From contig CAIIXF020000006.1 of NCBI GenBank assembly GCA_903813345.2, forward strand, positions 27,411,936 through 27,475,935: a DNA stretch of 64,000 nucleotides, written 5' to 3'. Position 1 is the first letter of the stretch; each line of letters starts with the position of its first letter. The notes under the pieces are model-generated. The model made no database searches, had not been told where the DNA came from, and was given only the letters and a program-made list of their open reading frames with translations. The position numbers and the translations under genes were made by a program. Below are positions 12,481 through 24,420 of the stretch, one piece after another. Origin of the DNA: Owenia fusiformis. Its lineage: Eukaryota; Annelida; Polychaeta; Sabellida; Oweniidae.

Positions 12481-13930
12481 TTGTTTCATATACCGGTAGT
12501 TTTGTAGGCGGTCATGTTGAATTTACGAACAGCTTTAGCGTGATGAAAAGAGAATAAGTCATGGATTAATAGTCAGATTAGCACACCGATTAAGCAATTC
12601 ATATCTAGCTTTTATAATATCTCCATGCAATTACACTTCCCCTAAGACATAAATAACGTTTTCATATTTTTATATCACTTATTACAGGCACTTGATGTAA
12701 TTATCGGCATGTTCCAATTTCACACTTACGTCTAATCTAAGACCGATGCCAGGTCCCTCTTAATATGGTGGGAATCAAATGTCGGTTAATCTGACTTATC
12801 GAATCTTCTATTGAATATCGCTTGAAGACCCCGGGGAAGAACCGCATAATAGGATTACTTTCCAAGGTGTATCAGTGCAGTAATTAGATTAACATTAGGA
12901 CAATTAGGGATAGAAAACATATTTTACTGTCTCTCTTTATTTGATAAATCTGTCAAGTTATGGGTTGCATAGCTTGTTCGATTCACACCATCCTTTTCTA
13001 AAGGCCGTATACTTTTATTTTCATTTCAGAGACTTCCCAAGGCGACTATGTCATCACATCAAAGACCGTACGACAGTTGCATGTTGTCTGTGTCCACATA
13101 TTCAAAATACGCCCTGCGTTTACTGAAGCATACATAGTATGTGACCGTCGTGGAAATGTTACAAGGGGCTTAAAATTGCTTCTAAAATTGCAATTGGCCG
13201 TAGAGAGTTTAGAGCACACGACCGTCATACAAATTGTGACTGAGACATTATTTAAGCAGTAACTGAAATTTTAGCAAATTTATATTCATAGAATGCATAA
13301 CATCTTCGAATTCAAAGCCATAACAGGCAGAGCATTATAGAAGGTTAGTTACACAAGGATCACAGACTAAAATTTATCTTTATTAATGCAATAATGATAC
13401 TGTCATCGAAATAATGGGTTTCGCGTTGATGTTGTACGAGTTTATTAAAAGCTTTTTCTGTTTATTTAAAGCTCATATGATGGATTGGTTTCTTGATTTC
13501 TTACTTCTTGCATAATACAAAAAGGAAATATTGTTCCTCTTTTGTCTATTTATGCAACCGTTTCCCATGTCGTTCATAATTACATTACAACAACACACTA
13601 ACAAATGAGAGTTTAAAAAGAACACCAGTGTTTCCAATATTACAAATGTTCATTAAGGGGACTGTTCAGGAGAAGAAAATGATTCCTCCGTCGAATGTTC
13701 TTCAAATGTTGGTCTGATCTGAATTGTACATATTTTATTTACATTTAAACATTCATTGGCACGATAATTCAAGCCAAACAGAACATAGTATTTCAGATAA
13801 TTTGCATTCTTGAAAATACAACCAAGCATGGTAATACTTTTAAATATAGTTAAATGGATTACCCTCATCGATTTCATAATTCCAAATTAGCAGTTAGGTG
13901 AACATCTAAAAAAATAATCTAATTTATATA
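12481..13930. other. Non-coding interval
   Basis: No gene, RNA or repeat family recognised. Short open frames on both strands around 13,050-13,260 overlap each other and lack any motif. Confidence 0.35.
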
Positions 13931-14477
13931 CAGGGTGGTCAAAAAAAGGAAACCCTGCATTTTCCTCATATCTTTGTCGCTTTAAGGAATTACTCCCTGA
14001 TATTTCACACATTTGTACATTATTCAATTTCCTACCCCCCTACTATATTTCATGACCATCAGACTGATACAGCACTTTGAATAACATGCTTCAGATTAGG
14101 CCATTATCGCGCTGTGGGCAGAACAGCACAGTTGTCAATGATCCGAATGCATTCCTCAGCAGGTATGGCCTGGATGACACAAATGATCTCACTTTTGAGG
14201 TTTGCATTTGTCCTGAGGTCATTCTCATATACTCTATCTCTGCCATATCCCCACAGGTAGGGACATTTTAGACGATGAGTACAGGTTTCCCCACAACGCG
14301 ATAGTGGCAACTGGGCATGTTCTTTAAAGTAATGTAACATTGTGACTATCAATCTGATGGTCATGAAATAGAGTAGGCTGGTAGCAAATTGAATGATGTA
14401 CAAAAGTGTAAAATATCAGGGAGATATTTGTTAAAATGACAAAGATATGAGGAAAATTGTATTTTTTGACCACCCTG
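13931..14477. mobile_element. Mariner/Tc1-like TIR element (CAGGGTGGTC family), TA-flanked, with transposase relic
   Basis: The left end CAGGGTGGTCAAAAAA and right end TTTTTTGACCACCCTG are inverted, each flanked by TA (13929-13930 and 14478-14479). Inverted similarity continues inward: CTCATATCTTTGTC, the CCCTGATATTT phrase, and a phrase ATGACCATCAGA matched by TCTGATGGTCAT. Arms are about 130 bp. The middle carries a decayed transposase C-terminus on the minus strand (14107-14265). Confidence 0.85.
14107..14265 (-). pseudogene. Relic of mariner-type transposase C-terminus
   Basis: The minus-strand frame reads LWGYGRDRVYENDLRTNANL and then IICVIQAIPAEECIRIIDN. It resembles the family ending in which an FFLWGYLKDxVYxNNP phrase is followed by a helix with IPxE. 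The phrase normally sits just after the second catalytic aspartate region. No DDE/D triad, start codon or full frame remains. It is a non-functional fragment inside the TIR element at 13931-14477. Confidence 0.7.
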
Positions 14478-15485
14478 TATAAGAATGATAGTCCGGATCC
14501 TGTTTGGTGAAAATGTGGTGGAGAATAGAATAGCACGCTGCCGCTTGAGAAACCATGTTCTGACACCCCGCCCCTTTCCTGCAACGGATAGTTGAAGATT
14601 AAAAAAGAAAAAATGATGTATGAATCTTGATGTAGTTCCAAAAAAGGTCAAGATGTGCGATATTCTATTTAACGAGCGGCCTTGAAAATAACAACGAAAG
14701 TAAGAATGGTATGAAAATTATGTGTATGTGTCAGTAACCTTGACTACCCTCATAGACTCACTTCAAGCTCTTAGGCATAAGTGCCGTCTTGATAACTACA
14801 TTGAACATAAACTCCGAGGGCGTTGTATCGGTGATGAAAGAACAACTTAAAGATGCAAATACATCGTACCATACAAATATTGCTTGTTCTTCAGAATACA
14901 ATTTGATCGGAAAATGCATGCTCTTAGTAGGGATAATGTTCTTTTAAATACATCCAAACAGTAACAGATCCTTTGGTTCATAACTGAGACTGAACTACAT
15001 AAGGGTGATGTGTACTTCAAGGTAATAAAGTAAATCTAATGTACTTATTAAGTAGTATCATACCAATGTCCGATCATATTAATTGTGTGACATATAGGAG
15101 ACAAATGTTAATGCTACGAGGTGGAATCGGACCTGCAGGCCTTACAATTTATACATATTTTTGTGTTTCGGAAAATTTGATATTTGATGTATATTTTTTA
15201 GTTCTTCAAAGAAATCTACAAATATTTCGTTGCGGTTTTATCTTTGCATCGTATTTTAATCAACGCCATCACTTTTCAAACGACGTTACCTTGAAATATC
15301 AATACATCATGCTATTCTCATGCTTATAAAACTTTATTTGGCTGTCATTCACCATTTATTAAGCACTAAAAAAATTAATTTGCTCCATGGGTGACAAATT
15401 ATTTCAAGTTTCCCGGTGATTGTCGAGTCTCACATCATACGAATGTAATTTTAGTAGATCTGTCTGCATGGGGTGATTACTGAAA
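14478..15485. other. Non-coding interval
   Basis: No supported gene or repeat was found between the TIR element and the short tandem array at 15486. Confidence 0.35.
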
Positions 15486-15790
15486 AACACAACAAGAAAG
15501 GAAGCAACTAAGAGCATTAGAAGCCATAAGAAAACATAAGCCCCAATACCCCAGTGATCTACCGTACAAAGGATATCAAAGAGTATATTACAAAAAATAC
15601 AACAAGAAAGGAAGCAACTAAGATCATGAGAAGCCATAGGAAAACAAAGCCCCAATATCCAAAGGAGTTTATCGTACAAAGGATATCAAAGAGTATTACA
15701 GAAAAACACAAGAAAATAATGCATCTAAGAGTAAGAAGTCATAAGAAAACAAAGCCCCAATATCCCAAGGGGTCTACCGTACAATGAGTG
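15486..15790 (+). repeat. Tandem repeat, about 2.7 units of roughly 110 bp
   Basis: Phrases CAACAAGAAAGGAAGCAACT, AGAAGCCATAAGAAAAC and AAGCCCCAATATCC recur starting near 15490, 15600 and 15705, ending in TCTACCGTACAA. The open frame through it (15554-15787) is low-complexity Lys/Arg-rich and is explained by the repeat rather than by a gene. A single related phrase (AACCAAACCCCAATATCTC) occurs at 43723. Confidence 0.8.
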
Positions 15791-16144
15791 AATACTTGCT
15801 CCAGTTCAAGGCCATACAAAACCGATTTATCATTGCTGCCTTTCATCCGGTGTCAATGACGAGCATGATGGATTTCACCGTTCAATACATCATGTCGGAT
15901 ATTCCCTTTGTACTTTCGCATTGCAGGACTAACCTTGCTTAGGTTAGCTATATCAATAACCCATTCATCAACACATGTGACTTTAATCATGGTTCGAACA
16001 TTTATCTCAGGGTAACACAAACGGTTGGAGTATATATTTCATAGACAACCTTTCCTAGTTTCGGCCTTTCTCATTTTTCAACGACCATAAGATTATGGAT
16101 TTTATGGGTTCTGAGATTGGTTATCTGTCTCGCTCCATTTGCGA

Positions 16145-16262
16145 TTTTTCACATTGTAGAATGAATGGACACAAGGAGCACATGTGTCTCGAACTCGCAA
16201 CCTCGTGGTTACGGCGCCCAATTGCCTAGCACGAACGTGCCGGCGCTCAATCCATCTCGGCC
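16145..16262 (-). repeat. tRNA-derived SINE copy, nearly full tRNA-like head
   Basis: Read on the minus strand: A-box-like GGCCGAGATGGATTGAGCGCC region, then AACCACGAGGTTGCGAG, B-box-like GAGTTCGAGAC, then GTGCTCCTTGTGTCCATTCA. It aligns along its length with the plus-strand copy at 40435-40560. The head resembles a type II (Leu/Ser-class) tRNA with its longer variable region. Confidence 0.8.
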
Positions 16263-17179
16263 AAGCTAGTATCTACAACAATTTTGGTCCTGTAAAATCA
16301 AAAACGCATTACCACATATCAGACAGTTCCGATACGGTGTCAAGAAATGGAAACGTTACAATCTATAGTGTTGTGAGCTCTTGCCTAGCTTGAGGTTGAA
16401 TTTCGTGTCACCCGTATATTCATCCGTTACTATTTTTGATTGTCCCTCAGCAAATATTGCAACGATTTCGGCATGAATGAAATCTCTGTTGGTCATCATT
16501 CAATTATGGATTGCCATTCGAGACAATTTCCATGTACGTTAGATCATTCGAGATGTTGGGGATTTGTTTTGACATTTGCACTTACATATTTCTAAACGAG
16601 GGATGTTTGCCAACTTCGAGCCGGGGGATATTCATGAACCAGATAACATCACACAGATCTGGAAACCCGTTTTAACAGAGGAGCTCTGGAAACACTCGAT
16701 CAGCACTTATACCATCTCATTTACTTCGTTGAGTTGATATCATGACATTATGCTTTGATCATTGATAGTATGTACATAAACCCCGGCTAAACTCAACGTA
16801 ACCATTCAAGTGGCAGGTGACTGGATTGCGTCGTATTTGCCGTGATTGTCATTGTATGTCACTTTTCTTAACATAAACTAACTTCATCGATGATTTTCTA
16901 GATTAACAACTAATATTTAAAAAAGGAAATGCTATCCATCTATCAAATGAAGTGTAGAATTACTCTGTACAGAAAAAAACGAAGATACACATTGATTCGT
17001 TTAATGATATTGTATAGTACAGGGTGACCGGAAAAAAAGGAGACCATTGAAATAGGCAATATCTCCTAAAATAGACTAGTGACATCAATGAAATTTTGCA
17101 TACATCAGGACAGTTCTATGGAAATTTGTTCCTGAAAGTGTCAATACAAGCAGTCAACTGGTTCAGGAGCTATGATCAT

Positions 17180-17380
17180 TTACATAACATGCTCCAAATA
17201 GGCGCAATTGAGACCAACGCAGAGCTGGATACATTTGGCAAATACCCTTACATATTCCGACCTTGTTATGGCATTACATTTAGCATTTATTGCCACCTTT
17301 AGGTCAGCAATTGTCTCAGGATTGTTTTGGTACACATTGTCTTTCAAATTGCCCCACAAAAAGAAATCAGGTGGATTCAA
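17180..17380 (-). pseudogene. Mariner-type transposase C-terminal fragment, left arm
   Basis: The minus-strand frame reads NPPDFFLWGNLKDNVYQNNP followed by ETIADLKVAI and a C-terminal helix, a typical ending of mariner/Tc1-superfamily (DDE_3-like) transposases of invertebrates. Catalytic residues upstream are absent in this arm. It is a relic within the foldback element at 17020-18012. Confidence 0.82.
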
Positions 17381-17583
17381 ATTTGAGGTGTATGGAGACT
17401 AAGCTTATCTGACCTATGGCTTCTGACTCAGTGGTCCCACTCAGTTACAGTATCATCCTAAGGAGGTTTTGGGCAGCCCTTGGTTTTCATATGGGATTTA
17501 ATTGTGCCATATAGTGGTTTTAGTAACATGGCACTATGCCCAATACCTAAAGTGACTCTTAAGATTTGGTAAATCAGCACTTT

Positions 17584-17765
17584 GGCAACAGGATGATGAA
17601 CCACATGTCAGATAACCCTTCATTGCCATTACAGCCTAGACTTGAATCCTGCTGATTTCTTTTTGTATGGATATTTGAAAGACAATCTATACCAAAACAA
17701 TCCTCAGACTATTGTTGACCTAAAGAAGGCAATCACTGCTATATGTAATGCCATAATAATGCCAT
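17584..17765 (+). pseudogene. Mariner-type transposase fragment, right arm
   Basis: On the plus strand QQDDEPHV (about 17588-17611) is followed, after stop codons, by LNPADFFLYGYLKDNLYQNN and PQTIVDLKKAI (about 17641-17740). It is the inverted paralogue of the left-arm fragment. Frame changes and stops between the two parts show decay. Confidence 0.78.
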
Positions 17766-18395
17766 AGAGGGCAGAACATGTAAGGGTAGTTTGCCATATG
17801 AATCCAACTCTGCGTTGGTCTCAATTGTGCCTATTTGGAGCATGTTATGTAAATGATCATAGCTCCTGAACCAGTTGAATGCTTGTATTGAAACCTTCAG
17901 TAACAAATTTCCATATAACTGTTCCAGTGTATGCAAAATTTCATTGATGGCACTTGTCTAGTTTAGGAGAAATTGATTACTTCAATGGTCTCCTTTTTTT
18001 CCGGTCACCCTGTACTTTGTACAAGATGAGTCAAAGAGTTCACCACACGTATTCTCAAAAAAAATTGAGAAACGAATGTGACCTGAATACGACATTTCTA
18101 TCTTGGATTTTGTCTTATCTGTTCAACGACCTGGTTTCTTGTGAAGTTGCTTTCTTGCAATGATAATTATGTATCTAGAATAACGCATCCAGTAAGGCTT
18201 GTATGTGTTTTTTCGTTTTATTCTTGACTCACAGAGAAATCACGCGCAGATTTTTAGATATTTTTGGGAACCAATGACTAATCTTGTATTTCATAAAATA
18301 AAAATAGTAATAGAGATCGTTTCGCATGTAACGTTTTTAGCATCAGAGAGTGCAGCATCGATATTTTCGCCATGTATGGGAATGTCGTGATTACA

Positions 18396-18790
18396 GAATT
18401 CGAATTCAAACAGCCGCCATTTTGTTCACTTCAACATTTGAATCGTAAATGTTGGTCTTATTTCCAAACGAAAAACTCCAAAACTCACAAGAAATGATCG
18501 AGATACTGGTTCAGATCATTTGGGCTGTTTACTTTGAAATCATAGTAGGTTATAATTTCAGAAAATAACTTCGACGTTTTCATTGTTGGCAAATATCGAG
18601 TTTCGATCCTGGGAGCCAATCCTCCTTGGAATATACTGCTGGAGAACCAACTATGACCCCATGACGTCATTGATTAAGTGCTACCAAATTTCAAAGTCAG
18701 ACCAGATTTTAAATCTCCAAAGAAAAAGTAATTTTTCTCGAGATTTTTCGATAAAACTCCTGGGGCTCTAAAGTTGCGAATGTTTTACGG
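18396..18790. repeat. Dispersed repeat copy (CAGCCGCCATTTTGTTCAC family)
   Basis: The phrases CAGCCGCCATTTTGTTCAC, TTGGTCTTATTTCC and ACAAGAAATGATCGAGATA (18405-18500) recur in the same order at 25840-25945. CCAATCCTCCTTGG near 18615 appears inverted near 25800. It is an old interspersed repeat, with boundaries not resolved. Confidence 0.65.
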
Positions 18791-19366
18791 GTTGCGTCGA
18801 TAATTTAATCAACATACAGTTTATACAAATGGGAGTCAGACTTGTCACGATATTCATAGTTTAAGCATTACAATGATTACCTTTGATAAATGGTTTCAAA
18901 GCTATATCATTTATAAATTTGGATCCCGGGGGATGTTATTCTATCTCACATAATAAGATACATTATGCAAGCAATTTATTTCGGCATCCTGGAGGTCCTT
19001 TATAAGATGTGATCTGGTTTGGAGATAAGTTTAGAAGACTGGTAATTTAATCGAATTCCTCGTCCAATGTGCTATCTAATTGAATTCATAGATAGAACGA
19101 TCAGCATTATGATCAAATGTAAAGATTGGGAATCAAATTAAATAGATGAATTATATACTCAAGGTTAGGATGATTTCCCTATGGTTCCCTCAAGTCCAAT
19201 CTGATTTTGAAATCTTAATTGAGTTACTTTTGACGCGAAGCTGCGTATTATTTTTAAAGAGCGCCATGGGCTGACCAAGCCTCCTTGTTCCCGCTCCAGT
19301 TTAGATATTTGTCCATTTTATATTTCCACTACACAACTTGCAATTATAAATAAAAATTTGCATTAA

Positions 19367-20016
19367 CACCCTTGGTATACGCAGCTAACGAAAATTGACC
19401 GGTACGGGTCAAAAGCTGGACCGGTACGGGTTAACGGTTTTATTTGAATTTAAAACAGCCATAACTTGCTCAATATTGACTTCCTCGTGTCTAATTTGAA
19501 ATAAATGATGCCTCCCGATGCTTTTAAGCATCGGGCTATTGCCCCGAACCGGTCCGTATTCTCGCTGCAAGCAGATTGCCCGAACCGGTCCGTCTTCTCG
19601 CTGCAAGCAGGATGAAATTCTTTGTCACAAAGTTTGGCATTTTTTATAAAATCAAACGCGCGTCATTGAAACTCACAAGATGTAAATAGCATGTCATTTA
19701 CATCATACCTTGATGGGGAAAAATAAATCTTATATGTTAGAAGTACTGAATAAAAGTTATCGTGAAAATGAGACAGTCGTTCTCGAGAGAAAAGAGCATA
19801 AATGCGCATTTAGAGAGTTTTGGTCCGTTTAAAAATCTGTACAAAATTGGGGTACTTAAAAGCATCGAGAGGCATCATATATTTCAAATTAGACACGAGG
19901 AAGTCAATATTGAGCAAGTTATGGCTATTTTAAATTCAAATAAAACCGATAACCCGTACCGGTCCAGCTTTTGACCCGTACCGGTCAATTTTCGTTAGCT
20001 GCGTATACCAAGGGTG
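19367..20016. mobile_element. Foldback element, 650 bp, 5-bp target duplication ATTAA
   Basis: The left terminus CACCCTTGGTATACGCAGCT and the inverted right terminus AGCTGCGTATACCAAGGGTG are flanked by ATTAA (19362-19366 and 20017-20021). Arms of roughly 160 bp include doubled ACCGGTACGGGT motifs and the phrase ACTTCCTCGTGTCTAATTTG. The middle holds duplicated CGAACCGGTCCGT motifs and a non-coding spacer. Open frames here come from the arms and are not genes. Confidence 0.87.
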
Positions 20017-20395
20017 ATTAAGCTTTCTTCCATTTTTTGCTTACGTTTTGACAATTACGATTTCGGGGCCGCTCGTTTAAAGATGGCAGCCATTTTAGTG
20101 CCGATTTTAGAGTAATTTAGGTACAATACATGAAACAGGCAATATGATATATGTAAAAAAAAGTATATAGGACATTAATACAGCTAGTAATGTAGATATT
20201 TAAGAAGCACATGGCAGCCATCTTGAAAAAATGGCGGCCATTACACGCTATTTTACTATTTTTGCTGTAACTTGAAAAGGAGTGGACAAATTTTGTTTAT
20301 ATTTGATATGTGAATACTCTATGCATGACACACTGCGCAGTTGTGGTAGAAAGCGGCCATTTTGAAATATGGCTGCCATTTTTACGTGTGTTATT

Positions 20396-21234
20396 ATTAT
20401 TATTATGTTTATTTTATCCACCAGAATTGGTGTGTTTACATGTAGTACATATAATATTACATAACGGGTACAATTATTTGATATATACAATACGAAAAAA
20501 AATAAATGATTATGTGCAACCAATCTTTGATGTTGACGGACGTCAGGCTACCGCGTTGACGCCGTCTGTTTACATCGTACCTGATACATACAATTTTTTT
20601 TAAAAACAATAAAAAGGGAAAAGGTATATTATTTACAACTTAACCTTGCTATTGACGGACGTCAGGCTACCGCGTTGACGCCGGCGATTTAACATACCTG
20701 TTACATACAAAAAGACAAGTTAGACTGTTTGTGCACAGCTAATCTTTGCTATTGGCGGACGTCAGGCTACCGCGTTGACGCCGTCGATTTACGACATACC
20801 TGTTACATTCAAGTTATTTTTGAATTCTACAGCGTTTAAAAAGGGTGCCTTACATTAATACTCTGCATTGGGTCTTGCCACATATATTTCATTTATTGAC
20901 ATGGCTACCTTAATATATTGATCTTCTGTTAATACATTATTTTCACCAAATAGAATTGGTATCAACACGTCATTTGGTGGGAGTGGGGTATCAAGGTACA
21001 TCTGACTCAGTATATCGTCAATATTTTTCCTCTTTGCCTTATGTCCGGGACATTCTAGTACCATATGAACTAAGTCTTCTGTAGCTTCTCCACAGACCAA
21101 GCATTGATCATTTATCTTGTCACCTGACCACTGTTTACAATTAACCATTAGGTTTCCTTCCCCCGTTAATAGTTTAACCATGGTTCTACATGGTTTAAGT
21201 AGCATGGGATCACACTTTGCTAGGGTCCACCAAA
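20396..21234 (-). mobile_element. 5'-truncated non-LTR retrotransposon (LINE) insertion, 9-bp target duplication
   Basis: TGTGTTATT flanks the insert on both sides (20387-20395 and 21235-21243). The minus-strand element ends in an AAT-type microsatellite tail (20396-20405 read as ATTATTATT on plus). Its 3' untranslated part carries three imperfect units around GACGGACGTCAGGCTACCGC (20533, 20651 and 20753). The 5' end falls inside the coding region, as is usual for target-primed reverse transcription. It sits inside the ATGGCGGCC repeat tract and is younger than it. Confidence 0.82.
20855..21234 (-). pseudogene. LINE ORF2 C-terminal fragment (zinc-finger-like CxxC tail after reverse transcriptase)
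   Basis: The minus-strand frame, open from the 5' truncation point, includes KLLTGEGNLMVN, then CLVCGEATEDLVHMVLECPG (a CxxC-x7-H-x4-C pattern) and ends at the stop at 20855. This phrase, a tract after the RT thumb with a short Cys/His motif, is characteristic of non-LTR retrotransposon reverse-transcriptase proteins. No RT catalytic motif is present because of 5' truncation, so it is inactive. There is no in-frame stop in about 380 nt, which suggests a fairly recent insertion. Confidence 0.78.
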
Positions 21235-24162
21235 TGTGTTATTTTACTTTTTTTTACTATAACTCGGAAAGTAGTAGAGCGATTTTTAATGGCTACCATT
21301 TTTGCGTTTTTTACTATAACTAGAAAAGTAGTGGAGCGATTTTGTTGATGTGTGATATGTGAATACTATAAGAATGGCACACTATCTAATGACACTATGG
21401 TGAGTAAGCGGCCATATTGAAAAATGGCCACCATTTTTACGTGTGTTATTCTACTTTTTTACTATAGTTCAACAAGTTATAGAGCGATTTTGTTCATATT
21501 TGATATGTGAATACTCATAAGCATGGCACAATGTCTTATGCCATTTTGGCTAGTAGGTGGCCATTTGGAAAAATGGCCGCCATATACATGTACGCTATCT
21601 ATATTGGCGTACTTAGAAGCATAATACACTTTCTGGTGACAATTTGGCTAGTGAGCAACCATTTTGAAAATGGTGGCCAATTTTCTGTGTTATTTTATGA
21701 TCTTTGCTATATAGTTCGTTTGTAAAAATGTCACCCATGGCTGTTCGATGGGATTTGCTACGCGTTGGCGTTGCTGTTGTCTAGTTACACTTATGGGCTT
21801 TCAAACCCAATGTTAGTACTTCTCAATTACCATATAATCAAGAGGATGGAATATAATAGCTTGAAGCTGATTTTTATTAGTCGAGAGTCTTGGATATTAT
21901 GATATACCATAATTATGATGTCGTGTCATATACTTCACAACTTTTTCATTAGCATTAAGAGCTACAAGACAGGACGAAGGCTAGCAAAAATCGAAGATGG
22001 CGGAGGAATATCAACGCTTCCTATAATTCATTAATCATTACGTCATACTTGAACCATAACTGGACTATAAACATGACATCAAGATACTTACAAATAGAAT
22101 TGAAGTGACACGTTTGTGATGTTTCTTCACTTGCATTTGCTGTGTTCAGACAATCATACGTAACTAAGAAACAATAGATAGGTCTCGCACAATGATTTTC
22201 GCTCAACGCACCTGAAATCCGCAACGCTTTCACCAGATCCATGCGTCGTAGTTTATATTAAAACTATATGCGGTTGCGGATAGGTTTTAGAGTAGCTATA
22301 ACACGTTGTGCGAAACCTCTCTTCTAGTACTAATTGAGCATATTGCTCGTCATGTGTTAATGGTCCCTCTCGATCCTCTCTCTCGCTATTGATAGCACTC
22401 GACATTAAACCAACAAGATTGAAAAAACAGGTCTCAACTTACTAAACAACTTCTTCATCACCTAGGACACTATCTTTACCTGTCATATTTTATGTCAAAT
22501 AAGTGGCAATATACTGCACGATCCTGTTACCGGAATTATTTACATTAACAGAAAACCTTGATTGCATGTTAAAATATGATTCGTTCTCGATTGGTTCAAC
22601 TCAATGTGGCTTTGGCTCTCTTCGGATTCCTCTGTGAATCAAGATACAAGAAGAAAGACATTTGATAATCACCAGCTCGGGATGGACGGTCCAGTCCAAC
22701 TCAGGTAAAGTATGCTGGTGTAGGGGCGAAAACGACCCGAATCGAAGTGCTAACGACCTGTTTACAATGTATAACTCCCATCTGTAAATTTCCCGATGAC
22801 CATTACATCTCCAGCTTCGAAGAAGAAAATGTCCCGAAATGCCCGGTTCAGTGATGGATTCATAAACTTTTTTAAATAATTCCTTATCTTATCTAAATAT
22901 TCAATATCAATTTAGTCAAGACATAGTTTAGTCAGAATTTTGAGGAAATGTGCGTATTTTGTACATTTTGCGGACCTTTTATAACAGTATTTTGGATACC
23001 TATGTATCTATATAAAATCAAATTGTTTGCGCATTGTATTGAATATGATACTATAACAGTGTCGTCAATATCTACTGTGCAATCAACCTTATTTTCGTCA
23101 GGATACATGTACAACAAGCTCTACATGAGCGCAGACACATTTTGTATGAGATTATGATGTTTCAGATTTCCCTCGGGTTCAAATGTCCTGTCGTTTAATG
23201 GATGCTTACATGAAAACACTTTGCAATAACATGTTGTGATGGAGACAGCCTTTTACCGTCTGAATTCCATACGACATTTGAAATCCGGATATACATAAAT
23301 TCCCTCTTGGCGTACAACAACAGCTCAAAGTCATTCGGATCACCTCATTTAAAGACACTTGAATAAGCCTGATGTGCATATAGCTTCTTCAAAAAAGATT
23401 TTCTCTTAACGATAAAACTCATATATATCTATAGATGAGCTTATGTAATTTTATGTCGCCGCCACAAGTGGTGACAAATTATTACAATATAACTTTTAAT
23501 GGATGGTATTCGGCGGTCGGCGTCTGTGACAAATGGCAGGTGACGCCATCCTGTATGTTAATGTCTTGCCTTGTAAATGAAGTCAAACGTGGTATTGGTT
23601 GGTAGCTAATTTCATATATCGTCTCCCACTCGTTGTTATTAACTCATCGTATACATTCACCTGTCCATGAGCTGCGTTACGTTACCATCGATCCATTTCT
23701 TAAGCTGTTCATTATTGGAGACTGATTGAAAGAAGTAGATGGAATAGAAAGAGTACAAAGCTGGAAGATATCTTTTCAAAATGCATGTCAATGTTTCCAG
23801 TAAAATAATTGATGATTTGAGATACCGATGGGTCCATTTTGAATAAATTGAGAATGGAAACGTCCTTCGATACCGAAGGATTATATCTGTAAATAAAGTC
23901 AGAACTGTTGGATTTTTCCAAAATGAGAGCAAAAAGCTATCCATTTTTTATCTTCAACTTATCCCTTCTTTTTTCTTATCAAAGAACATGTTTTTAACTA
24001 AGAGTGTGGTTTATCCCTATGCATTTGATAGTATAATCAGATCACTTACGATTGATGTTATATTTTACATTTACCTAACTTCATTATTAGAAGCACGGTG
24101 TTGACTTAATGTGTTGTTAATATGACTATACGCTTTAGAAACTTTTTCCTTTTGCCAGTCTA

Positions 24163-24420
24163 TTGGGATGTTGCCATTTAATGCAGAATGTTATTAGACG
24201 ATTAAATGCTGCTTTATATAGAACGATGGCAGCTCAGAGATCTAAAATAAAGCAATTTAATCAAGTCGCTACACACTCCCCCGACTGCAAAGTGTGTTTG
24301 TCCCAACATAGTCCTATATTAATTCATTTGAACATAAATATTTCAGCACATTGTCATTCATCAACATTAACGGTGATAAGTTTTTTGAATGACTTAGTTC
24401 AGAGGATTAATTCAAAATAA
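24163..24420 (+). other. Conserved block of segmental duplication, ORF-like, coding status unclear
   Basis: A frame beginning with a TTG codon runs 85 codons and shares a pattern with the equivalent block at 41003-41233: GCCxxMxNVIRRxNA, then VATHxPxxKxCLSQxS, then ISAxCHSSxL. Both lack an ATG at the aligned start. Nucleotide similarity is comparable to protein similarity, so it may be a conserved non-coding element, an old exon, or a shared degenerate repeat. Confidence 0.35.

Larger units (their letters stand above)
17020..18012. mobile_element. Mariner/Tc1-like foldback element (CAGGGTGACC family), TA-flanked, with two inverted transposase fragments
   Basis: Ends CAGGGTGACCGGAAAAAAA and TTTTTTTCCGGTCACCCTG are flanked by TA at 17018-17019 and 18013-18014. 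The two halves are inverted copies over about 370 bp. Each half carries the same transposase C-terminal segment: minus strand at 17180-17380 and plus strand at 17640-17760. The centre (17400-17640) is single-copy and includes a plus-strand QQDDEPH phrase that matches the QQDGAPPH motif around the second catalytic Asp. The element is a chimera of two oppositely oriented copies, both dead. Confidence 0.88.
20060..21720 (+). repeat. Diverged tandem repeats of an ATGGCGGCCAT-type unit, interrupted by a LINE
   Basis: Units of about 110-170 bp contain AAAATGGCCGCCATTTTTACG, ACTATAACTCGGAAAGTAGT, GAGCGATTTTGTTCATATTTG and TGTGAATACTCATAAGCATG. Recognisable copies lie at about 20225-20390, 21240-21440, 21440-21570 and 21570-21690. 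The run is split at 20396-21234 by a retroelement insertion. Confidence 0.75.

Noticed and set aside
15554-15787. Basic 77-codon frame as a DNA-binding peptide
   Set aside because: Coincides with the tandem repeat; the bias is due to the repeated AAGAAAAC and AAGCC phrases.
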